Positions 35,683 to 44,000 of a DNA stretch of 64,000 nucleotides are shown piece after piece. Both the position numbers and the translations under genes were made by a program. Source of the stretch: Leptolyngbya sp. CCY15150 (GTDB lineage Bacteria; Cyanobacteriota; Cyanobacteriia; RECH01); NCBI RefSeq assembly GCF_016888135.1, contig NZ_JACSWB010000157.1, positions 143,319-207,318 on the forward strand. Direction: 5' to 3'. The notes below the pieces were generated by a model. That model searched no databases. It was not told the origin of the DNA and was given only the letters and a program-made list of their open reading frames with translations. The stretch's first letter is position 1. Each line of letters opens with the position of its first letter.

Positions 35683-36878
35683 TGGGATTGCAGGATGCCG
35701 ATGAGCCATCTCGACCCATCCGCATCTTTATTAGCACCGGTGAAGTGTCGGGTGATTTGCAAGGATCGCGCTTGGTGCAGGCGTTGCTGCGCCAGGCCAA
35801 GGTGATGAACCAGCCGCTCGACATCTTGGCCCTGGGCGGCGATCGCATGGCCGCTGCTGGGGCAACGTTGATTGAGCATACCAGCGCCATCGGCTCCGTC
35901 GGCATCTTAGAGGCGATCCCGTTTCTCTTCTCGGGTCTAAAGATCCAGCACCGCGTACGAGCCCAGCTAACAGCGACGCCTCCGGATGTGGTCGTGTTGA
36001 TTGATTATTTCGGCGTCAACCTGGGGGTGGGGCGTGCCGTGCAGCGGCATTTTCCCCAGGTGCCCATGCTCTACTACATTGCTCCTCAGGAATGGGTTTG
36101 GTCGCTCAGCCCTCGCAATACCCAACGCATTATTGGCCTGAGCGATCGCATCCTGGCCATCTTTAAAGCCGAAGCCGATTACTACCAATGCCATGGTGCA
36201 GACGTAGCCTGGATGGGCCATCCCCTGCTCGACTGGGTCTCCGAAGCACCCACCCGGGCCGATGCTCGCCAGCGTTTGGGGCTGTCTACGGATCAACCCG
36301 CGATCGCTCTCCTGCCCGCTTCCCGTCGCCAAGAAATGCGATACCTCTTGCCGGTGATGTTTGCCGCTGCCCGCCGCATCCAAGACCAAGTACCCGATGT
36401 CCACTTTTGGATACCCGCCTCCCTAGCTGCCTATCGCCCGGCCCTGGAGCGAGCGGTGCAAACCTATGGCCTCCACGCCACGGTCTTAGACGGCCAAGCC
36501 CACGATGCGATCGCTGCTGCGGATGTGGTCATTGGTAAATCTGGCACCGTGAACCTAGAAACGGCCCTGATGAACGTGCCCCAAGTGGTGCTCTATCGCG
36601 TCCATCCCCTCACGGCCTGGATTGCCCGCCACCTGCTGCATTTTTCCATTCCCTTCATGTCGCCGACAAATCTGGCGGTGATGAAGCCCGTGGTGCCAGA
36701 ATTTTTGCAAGACGCCGCCACGCCCCAAGCGATCGCCCAAGCCACCCTAGACCTCCTGCTCAACCCCGAACGACGGCAGCAGATGCAGGCGGACTATGAC
36801 CAAGTGCGCCAAGCCCTAGGGCAACCCGGCGTCAGCGATCGCGTCGCCCAAGCCATTTTCACCCAAGTGCAACCCTAG
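35682..36878 (+). CDS. lpxB: Lipid A disaccharide synthase
   Basis: A 398-residue GT19 glycosyltransferase joining UDP-2,3-diacylglucosamine and lipid X to the tetraacyl disaccharide. Motifs: IRIFISTGEVSGDLQGSRL at the N-terminus, VVLIDYFGVNLGVGR, PMLYYIAPQEWVWS, WMGHPLLDW, ALLPASRRQEMRYLLPV and VIGKSGTVNLETALMNVPQVVLYR. The start overlaps the lpxA stop by one base. It is the last gene of the bamA-lpx cluster and ends 18 bases from the convergent CIA30 gene. lpxD, lpxH and lpxK are not in the window. Confidence 0.96.
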   Translation: MGLQDADEPSRPIRIFISTGEVSGDLQGSRLVQALLRQAKVMNQPLDILALGGDRMAAAGATLIEHTSAIGSVGILEAIPFLFSGLKIQHRVRAQLTATPPDVVVLIDYFGVNLGVGRAVQRHFPQVPMLYYIAPQEWVWSLSPRNTQRIIGLSDRILAIFKAEADYYQCHGADVAWMGHPLLDWVSEAPTRADARQRLGLSTDQPAIALLPASRRQEMRYLLPVMFAAARRIQDQVPDVHFWIPASLAAYRPALERAVQTYGLHATVLDGQAHDAIAAADVVIGKSGTVNLETALMNVPQVVLYRVHPLTAWIARHLLHFSIPFMSPTNLAVMKPVVPEFLQDAATPQAIAQATLDLLLNPERRQQMQADYDQVRQALGQPGVSDRVAQAIFTQVQP

Positions 36879-36896
36879 GCGGGTTCAAGTATCGGC

Positions 36897-38075
36897 CTAT
36901 CCGTTCTGTAGGTTCTCTTGCAGCACCGCCGCTAGGCGATCGCTCTCGTCCCAGGTCAACCCATGAGGGGTCACGGTTTCAGTATCCAGCATGGCCACCA
37001 AAGACTCAGGAGAGGGCACAGCCGAGAGGATCACCAAGGGGCGATCGCTCGGTGCCTGGGCAGAACGATACAGATCCACCGAACGCAGCTCAAGCTGAAA
37101 CGCCCCCGCCTGGAAGTGAGGATTGAGCGCGCCGTCATACTCAAACTTGCTGAGCATCAGTTGGATGGCGCAGATATGACGGGGATCGAGCGCTGGCGCA
37201 TTCGGCACCGTCTTGGCCCGAAAAATTGGAATCAACTCCTCAAACGGGATGCGCACCGTCATCCAGTCATCGGCGCGGGTATCAAAGGAATAGCAATAGG
37301 CCACGCTGTCCCAGGTATCCGCCATGCGCAGCATGAACTTGTAACGCTGACCATCGCCTCGCAGGCGCAGCCGCACTCCAGCATGACCCGAAAAATCCAG
37401 CGGTGGCGTAAAGTTACGGGTGCGAATGGACGCAAAGCCGCCGGAATTGGCCGTGGACACCGTACCGGCAAAGACCGCCGATGTGCCCACCAAGCGAATG
37501 CCGCTCTGACTGACACCGCCCATGACCACATCATCCAGCGCGCCCCAGATGTCTTGCACTGAGGGGCTAGGATGACTGAAATCAAAAACCGTGGTCAACG
37601 CCTCCGGACTCGACGACAGGTGGGCGATCGCCTGGGTTAACCCCTGCCAAGCCGGATCTGCCTGCACCGCTTCCACGGTCGTCGCGGCACTGCCATAGAC
37701 CCAACCCTGGCCATCGGCCAAGACCTTGGCCAGCAGCTTAGGATCCGTCCACTCGGTCTCAATCCAGTCCACCTGATCCGCTAGATCGCCCCAGACCACG
37801 CGCTGGGTAGCTGCATCTGTCACCAGCGATCGCAGCTGATAGCCCGCATCCAGCAACGGCTGTCCCACCGATGGCGGCACATTGCCTAGAAGAACCACGG
37901 TGTTGGGCAAAGCGTTGGACGTGGACGAAAACGCGATCGCTGTCGGCGAGAGGGTGGGGTTGGGGCGACTGTCGAACATAGATTGAAACCAATCAAAACT
38001 GCTGAGGATCGGCACCACCCCGTAGTATGAAAGGGTTTTCACAAAGCGACCCAGATCCCATTGTGACTGTCCCAT
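36897..38075 (-). CDS. CIA30 (NDUFAF1-like) domain protein
   Basis: About 392 residues. The middle to C-terminal part (about 165-350) is a CIA30 domain: VFDFSHPSPSVQDIWGALDD, VMGGVSQSGIRL, FAGTVSTANSGGFASIRT and the later MTVRIPFEELIPIFRAK. In mitochondria, CIA30 acts in complex I assembly; cyanobacterial members are thought to be related to NDH-1 or unknown work (inference). The N-terminal third (NTVVLLGNVPPSVGQPLLDAG, LRSLVTDAATQRVVWGDLAD) looks like a degenerate NAD-binding nucleotide-sugar epimerase-like fold, as in plant and cyanobacterial fusions with NAD(P)-binding domains, but the glycine motif is lacking. The ATG at 38075 has GGAGG five bases upstream; an ATG four codons earlier is possible. 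Confidence 0.82.
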   Translation of the reverse strand: MGQSQWDLGRFVKTLSYYGVVPILSSFDWFQSMFDSRPNPTLSPTAIAFSSTSNALPNTVVLLGNVPPSVGQPLLDAGYQLRSLVTDAATQRVVWGDLADQVDWIETEWTDPKLLAKVLADGQGWVYGSAATTVEAVQADPAWQGLTQAIAHLSSSPEALTTVFDFSHPSPSVQDIWGALDDVVMGGVSQSGIRLVGTSAVFAGTVSTANSGGFASIRTRNFTPPLDFSGHAGVRLRLRGDGQRYKFMLRMADTWDSVAYCYSFDTRADDWMTVRIPFEELIPIFRAKTVPNAPALDPRHICAIQLMLSKFEYDGALNPHFQAGAFQLELRSVDLYRSAQAPSDRPLVILSAVPSPESLVAMLDTETVTPHGLTWDESDRLAAVLQENLQNG

Positions 38076-38192
38076 AAGCACCTCCATCTCCAGGGTTGAC
38101 CTATCTCTAGTCTAGGAGGATTTACGGAAGCTGACCGTTGGGAAGGCGGTTAGGACTGGGCGGCATAGATTGACCAATCTTGACCAAGCGCG

Positions 38193-38238
38193 AACAAGGG
38201 GCCTAGGCCCCTTGTTTAACCTGCCTAGGAGTAGGCAG
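38193..38238 (-). terminator. Two hairpins downstream of the collagen-like gene
   Basis: CTGCCTA/TAGGCAG (38221-38238, 4-base loop) is followed on the minus strand by a perfect 24-bp palindrome (38193-38216, arms AACAAGGGGCCT and AGGCCCCTTGTT). They lie just after the gene's stop at 38252. There is no T-run, so termination is inferred. Confidence 0.5.
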
Positions 38239-38251
38239 ATTGCCGCTAGCC

Positions 38252-39637
38252 CTAGATCGAGCCGCGCCAGCTCATGGTTTGTTCCGCCGATTGCCCCCCG
38301 AGGGAACGAATCGCCTTTAGCTCAATCTCCACCCGCACCCCCGACTGGCGATAGCGAGCATCGATGGGCAACTGTCCTAGATCAATGGAAAAGCGGTTGA
38401 AATTTTGGGTGACCCACTCGGCTGGAACCTCTCCCTCATAGCGCGTGCCAAAGCGGCCGCGATCGCCAAACCGATCCTCCGTTGAGCGGTAGCGTAGCTC
38501 AAACCGCGTCGCCACCACATCAGATTTGTCCGCCAGATCCACCACACTCAACTGTAGATCTGCACCACTGCCCGAGAACTCACCCACCGCCAGCTGAGTT
38601 GCTTCACTGCGCAGCACCAGTTCTGACACCGTATAGGTTGCCACAGACTCCTCATACTGTAGATCGCCGACCAGCCACACATCTTCCGGCACCGTCACCC
38701 GCACCGATTGATTCTCCAATAGCTCCAGACCCAGCGACTCGTTGGCCACCTCCGAGAGCGATCGCTCCGCTGCCCAGTTGAGCTGCACCGTTTGCTCCGC
38801 CCGTCCCACAAACTCACGATACTCATCCGCCACGATCGATCCACTGGCCAGCAGCGTCGAGGCTCCCCGCCGCGTCGCCCAAATATTGCGAGATAGGGAA
38901 ACCGGCTGTTGCTGGAAGCGAGACAGGCTGAAGGTGATGTTAGGGTTATCCGGTGCCAACGGTTCCGCCTGCTGCACCAGCGTCAACCGTCCCAACTGCC
39001 CTGGCTGACCATTACGACCCGATTGCCCATTGCGACCATCGGCACCATCCCGACAGCGATAGCGCTCCGTTCGACAACTGCGATTCGCGCTGCCTGGCGT
39101 GCCCGTGCAAACCTCTTCCTCCCAGTAGGAGCGCTCACAGCGACAGCCCGCCGCCCCATAGCCCGGTCGTCCGCCTCGTCCGGCCCGGCCCCCTGCCGCG
39201 ATCACCGAGAGCGATCGCAACTGAGTTGGATCTGTGTAATACACCGTCACCGATCCACCATTGCCGCCATTGCCGCCCTGGCCACCATTGCCGCCCTGGC
39301 CACCATTGGCTGCCCGCACATCGCTGCGATCGCGGGGTTGCCAACCGCAAAAAGCCGATCGCCCATTGCCGCCATCATCCCCATCTCCGCCATCGGTACC
39401 CGATAGATTGAGGTTGACCGGACTGCCGTCTAACACCAGGGTACGACTTTGGCCATCCTGCCCCGATCGCCCCTCCCGTCCACGAAATCCATCGGTGCCA
39501 TCGGTGCCATAGCGGCGAGCATTGCTCGATTGCCCATAGGTTTGGGCCAGGCATACCTCTTGAGCGATCGCTGGAACACTAAGAATGCCAAGCACCGCCA
39601 CACCGCAGCCTACAACAAGGTTTTTCATCCGCCCCAT
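38252..39637 (-). CDS. Secreted glycine-rich, collagen-like protein
   Basis: A 461-residue protein with a signal peptide (hydrophobic residues about 8-24, cleavage near AIAQEV). Residues about 40-125 contain runs of Gly-x-x type repeats (GTDGTDGFRGREGRSGQDG, NGGQGGNGGQGGNGGNGG), then a Cys-rich insert (AAGCRCERSYWEEEVCTG to RTERYRCRDG), then another collagen-like run (GADGRNGQSGRNGQPGQLG). The C-terminal half is beta-rich with no recognised domain. This is an extracellular or outer-surface protein by inference; the Cys pairs suggest disulfides. Function is unknown. ATG 39637 or, three codons on, 39628 may be the start. Confidence 0.75.
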   Translation of the reverse strand: MGRMKNLVVGCGVAVLGILSVPAIAQEVCLAQTYGQSSNARRYGTDGTDGFRGREGRSGQDGQSRTLVLDGSPVNLNLSGTDGGDGDDGGNGRSAFCGWQPRDRSDVRAANGGQGGNGGQGGNGGNGGSVTVYYTDPTQLRSLSVIAAGGRAGRGGRPGYGAAGCRCERSYWEEEVCTGTPGSANRSCRTERYRCRDGADGRNGQSGRNGQPGQLGRLTLVQQAEPLAPDNPNITFSLSRFQQQPVSLSRNIWATRRGASTLLASGSIVADEYREFVGRAEQTVQLNWAAERSLSEVANESLGLELLENQSVRVTVPEDVWLVGDLQYEESVATYTVSELVLRSEATQLAVGEFSGSGADLQLSVVDLADKSDVVATRFELRYRSTEDRFGDRGRFGTRYEGEVPAEWVTQNFNRFSIDLGQLPIDARYRQSGVRVEIELKAIRSLGGQSAEQTMSWRGSI

Positions 39638-39773
39638 AGTCTTTCTTGATCTCCACGCAACTCAGATGATGTCCTAGGATACAAGATACGTCTCTGAAAT
39701 TCAGCATCATGACACAGGTGAATTCCGTAGGTATCCCTAGGCAGTGGAGACGGACGAACACATCGGTGGGTTT

Positions 39774-40520
39774 CTAGTCAGATGTTAAGAATTCCAGATA
39801 TTGCCGACTCAAGTCTTTCACTGCTAGCTCGTAAAGCTGACGACCATGATCAGGGGTAGCCAGAGCCGGGTTTGATCCCATGCGTCCATCTGGATAACAA
39901 CGGCGAAACTCCGCAGCGCTGTAGATAGGATAGCCCGAAGGAACGTTAGGATCAAGATAAGCTGTTTTGATCGAATCTGGATAAACGTACTGAGTTAGTG
40001 CCACTTCACTGGGCGTGGCATGGGAACCTTCTTCGCTACCGTAGAGTTCCTTAGCTAACCGATACACCGAACCACACATATACCAATTGGCTACCTGACA
40101 CTGAACGCGATCGCCCCCTGGAATAGGTAAATTGCTCAATACCGCATAGCTTTCCGAGAAAGCCGCCTTCAGCGTAGCCACATTACCGCCGTGACCATTG
40201 ATGAAAAAGAATTGGCGAAAACCCGCCTTGGTTAAGCTCACCAAATAATCACGAATCACCAAGATCAAGGTACTGGGGCGCAGGCTGATGCTGCCGGGAA
40301 AGTCCGTATGGTGCAGCGCCATGCCCACATTAATCGTCGGCCCCACCAATGCCTGAGTCGCATCACCCACCCCATGGGCGATCGCTTCTGCACAAATGGC
40401 ATCGGTGCCAATTAACCCAGTCGGGCCGTGCTGTTCTGTGGAGCCAATGGGCAGAATTAAACCCTGGGAGCGGGTCAGATAGTCGTCAACTTCGGGCCAG
40501 GTGCTAAGGTGCAGGAGCAT
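39774..40520 (-). CDS. Creatininase-family amidohydrolase
   Basis: A 248-residue metal-dependent amidohydrolase of the creatininase/MftE type. Metal ligands are visible: Glu and His in GSTEQHGPTG, Asp in LIGTDAICAEA, His in FFFINGHGGNVATL and Glu in SHATPSEVALTQ. Characterised relatives act on creatinine, on a folded guanine-deamination product, or as a peptidase in mycofactocin maturation; nothing here tells which. Length is normal. It is a single gene at the left edge of the accessory region, divergent from the antitoxin-like gene. Confidence 0.88.
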   Translation of the reverse strand: MLLHLSTWPEVDDYLTRSQGLILPIGSTEQHGPTGLIGTDAICAEAIAHGVGDATQALVGPTINVGMALHHTDFPGSISLRPSTLILVIRDYLVSLTKAGFRQFFFINGHGGNVATLKAAFSESYAVLSNLPIPGGDRVQCQVANWYMCGSVYRLAKELYGSEEGSHATPSEVALTQYVYPDSIKTAYLDPNVPSGYPIYSAAEFRRCYPDGRMGSNPALATPDHGRQLYELAVKDLSRQYLEFLTSD

Positions 40521-40673
40521 AGGGATATCGGGTAAAGAGCCAACAGTCTCTACCTTAGCGCGAGGGCTGAGAGAGATGTTGGTTCGTCAAACCCATCAGG
40601 ATCTAGATTTGGAACACGCCTTATGCAAAATTTCCGCCTTCTCTCGTGACAGCCTCCTAACCCATGAGCCATT

Positions 40674-40934
40674 ATGAACACATCCCCCTCCAGCACCCTC
40701 TCGGAGCTAGCCATGCTGATCCAACACATTATGCAAGAACTCCAAGCCTTGCCCGAAGAAAAACTAGCCGAAATCTATGACCTGATCCACTACTTTCGCC
40801 TAGGGCTAAACCAAGAAACCAACCGAGCACCATCGAGCAGCACCGAACTGCGTACCCCTGGTCTACTCAGCGGCAAACTCAGCGACGCCTTCTTTAACCC
40901 TCTAACCGAAGAGGAACTCCAGCAATGGGAATAA
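40674..40934 (+). CDS. Antitoxin-like small protein of a VapBC-type pair
   Basis: An 86-residue acidic, mainly helical protein. LIQHIMQELQALPEEKLAEIYDLIHYFRLGLN is the pattern of DUF2281-like antitoxins found before PIN toxins in cyanobacteria. The C-terminal SGKLSDAFFNPLTEEELQQWE is typical of the toxin-binding tail. Its end overlaps by 10 bases the start of a truncated PIN gene (40925), the usual operon arrangement. With the toxin broken it would be an orphan. No DNA-binding domain was recognised. Confidence 0.75.
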   Translation: MNTSPSSTLSELAMLIQHIMQELQALPEEKLAEIYDLIHYFRLGLNQETNRAPSSSTELRTPGLLSGKLSDAFFNPLTEEELQQWE

Positions 40935-41047
40935 CCTATCTGCTCGATACCCATAGTTTGCTGTGGTGGCTCTTTGACGACCCAAAACTCGACACCACTT
41001 GTCGCACCATCTGGTACTGCACAGTCTTGAATGAAGAGTGTGTCTAA
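40925..41047 (+). pseudogene. Truncated PIN-domain toxin (VapC-like)
   Basis: The frame starts at ATG 40925, overlapping the antitoxin gene, and encodes only 40 residues: GITYLLDTHSLLWWLFDD, then PKLDTTCRTIWYCTV and a stop. The first 25-30 residues are the standard start of a PIN RNase toxin with its first catalytic Asp (LLDTH); intact toxins have about 125-135 residues. Sequence after CRTI no longer fits the family, so the rest has been lost by deletion. The Roco gene starts 50 bases on, so the break may mark the left end of an insertion. Confidence 0.75.
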
Positions 41048-41096
41048 CCGGATTTGATATCAGCACTTCATCACTAATCCCAAATCTAACATTGCC

Positions 41097-44000
41097 ATGT
41101 CCCAAGACGAGCTACTGCAACTCATCGACCAAGCCGCCACCGAAGGCTGGACAGAGCTTGACTTGACAGGACGAGGCTTGACGGAACTGCCCCCAGAGAT
41201 TGGCAAGCTGACCCAGCTAGAAACCCTCATATTGGGCAAGGTTGAAAAATGGCAGTACCTAGACGGCAAACTCACCCCTCAGCTAGTGACTAATGCCATT
41301 AGCAAGCTGCCTGCTGAAATAGCGGCCTTGCAACAGCTAACCATGTTAGATCTCAGCGGCAACCCCCTAGGAGACTTGCCAGAGGTGGTTGCTCAACTCA
41401 CATCACTCAAAGACCTGCGAGCGATCGCCACCAACATCACGACGATTCCCGACTGCATCGCACAGCTCACGAACCTGACAAAACTTGGGCTCGATAGTAA
41501 TCAAATCACGACGATTCCCGACAGCATCGCACAGCTTAAAAATCTGACAGAACTTTCGCTCGATAGCAATCAAATCACGACGATTCCCGACTGCATCGCA
41601 CAGCTCACCAATCTGACGACACTTTCGCTCTCTAGCAATCAAATCACGACGATTCCCGACTGCATCGCACAGCTCACGAACCTGACAAAACTTGGGCTCG
41701 ATCGTAATCAAATCACGACGATTCCCGACAGCATCGCACAGCTCACCAATCTGACGACACTTTCGCTCGATCGTAATCAAATCACGACGATTCCCGACAG
41801 CATCGCACAGCTCACGAATCTGACGACACTTTGGCTCCATAGCAATCAAATCACGACGATTCCCGACAGCCTCGCACAGCTCACCAATCTGACGGAACTT
41901 TCGCTCTCTGGCAATGAAATCACGACGATTCCCGACAGCCTCGCACAGCTCACCAATCTGACGGAACTTTCGCTCTCTAGCAATGAAATCACGACGATTC
42001 CCGACAGCCTCGCCCAGCTCACCGCCTTAGAATGGCTGGATCTAGAGAATAATCACCTTACAGATTGTCCCGAATGCCTAGAAACCCTGCCTCAGCTTGA
42101 AGTCCTTGACCTGCGGCGCAATCCTTTACCTATTTCTCCAGAAGTCCTAGGGCCAACCAGCGGAGATCCAGGCTCAGTCGAAGATATCTTTAACTACCTC
42201 AAAAAACTCCGCAGTGGCAGCGTCAAACCCCTCAACGAAGCCAAATTGCTGCTGGTGGGTCAGGGTAGCGTCGGCAAAACTTCGTTAGTCAAACAGCTTA
42301 TGGAGGGTCAATATAACCCTCACGAACCCCAAACCGATGGACTCTCCGTCCGTACTTGGGGTGTCCATGTCAACAGTAAAGACGTACGCCTGAATATATG
42401 GGATTTTGGTGGACAGGAGATCTACCACGCCACCCACCAGTTTTTTCTCACCAAGCGCAGCCTCTACCTGCTGGTTTGCAACTGCCGCACCAGCGAAGAC
42501 GAAAACCGCATTGAATACTGGCTGAAACTCATCCAAAGCTTTGGCGGCGGGTCGCCTGTTCTGATCGTCGGCAACAAAAAAGACGAACAGCCCTTCGACA
42601 TTAACCGCCAGGCTCTGCGGCAAAAATACCCCAACATCTGCGACATTATCGAAACCTCTTGCCAAACCGGCGAGGGCATCACAGAGCTAACAGCAAAAAT
42701 TACTGAAGAAGTTGGCAAACTCCAGGATGTCTACAACCTCCTGCCCCTGTCATGGTTTCAGGTCAAAGAACAGCTCGAAGCCCTCGATCGCGACTTTATT
42801 AGCTACAGCGAATACATCGGGATCTGCTACCAAAACCAGATTTGCGAAGAACAAAGCCAAAACCAGCTCATTGACCTGCTCCACAACCTGGGACTGGTGC
42901 TCAACTTTCGTGACCACGACTTTTTGCAAAACACCAACGTGCTCAATCCCGACTGGGTCACCCAGGGCATCTACGCCTTGCTCAGCGACGAAACCCTCAA
43001 AACCCAGGGCAAAGGCATCCTCACCACCGCCGACCTCAACCGGGTGCTGAAGGGCGATCGATATCCCCCCGATCGCCATCGCTACCTCACCGAGCTGATG
43101 CAGGAGTTTCAGCTCTGCTTTGAGCTGCCCGACTGCGGCTCTGCCAAATTCCTCATTCCCGGCCTGCTGCCCAAAGATGAACCCAAAGCCACCAGCCTAG
43201 AAGGCGATACCCTCAACTTTGAATATCACTATCGCATCCTGCCCGAGAGCGTCCTCTCCCGCTTCATCGTGCTCAGCCACGAAAAAATTTACCAAGGTAT
43301 TCACTGGCGCAGCGGCGTCATGCTCGCCTATTGCGAGGGCGACGAAGTCTACAACATCGCCCGCATCAAGGCCGACCCCGAAGACAAAAAGATCTTTATT
43401 GCCATCAACGGGCGCGAAACGACCCGCCGCGTCTTTCTCTCTCTCATCCGTGACACCTTCAACAAAATCCATCACAGCTTTGCCGATCTTGAGGTCACCG
43501 AATGGGTACCTGTCCCTAACTATCCCAACCATCCCCCTCTCGACTACCAAGAGCTTTTGGGACTAGAAGCCATGGGTGAACAAAACTACCCCATCGGCAA
43601 GCTTCGCATCAAAGTCAACCTGCGCCAGCTTCTCGACGGCTACGAGCCAATAGAGGTTCGTCGGCGCTATAACCGAGGTGATAAAGACTTCGACCAAGGC
43701 TATGCAAGTCCTTTTACTATTATCAACAACGTAGAGGTTACCGCCATGTCAGAAGGTTCTAAGTTTACCAACCATAACCAAGGGGCCAATATTGGCAACT
43801 TCGTCAACGAAGCCAACAACAGTCCGGTCACCGCCACTGACTTTACCCAAACCAGTGGCGTTACAACTGCCGACGTGCTACAGATGATCGATCGCCTGCG
43901 CCAAACCGCTGCTCAGCTTCCCCCAGAGGTTCAAGATAACCTAATCATTGACCTCAAGGCTGTTGAGGACGAAGTCCAAAAACCTGAAGACCAGCGCAAT

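Noticed and set aside
41403..41849. A repetitive 148-codon antisense frame (ITIExKCRQIxELCDAVGNRRDL repeats)
   Set aside because: It is the reverse reading of the 69-bp LRR units and only looks like a repeat protein for that reason.
41439..42059. CRISPR-like regular repetition
   Set aside because: Units are 69 bp, contiguous, in frame and code for LRRs; there are no unique spacers.
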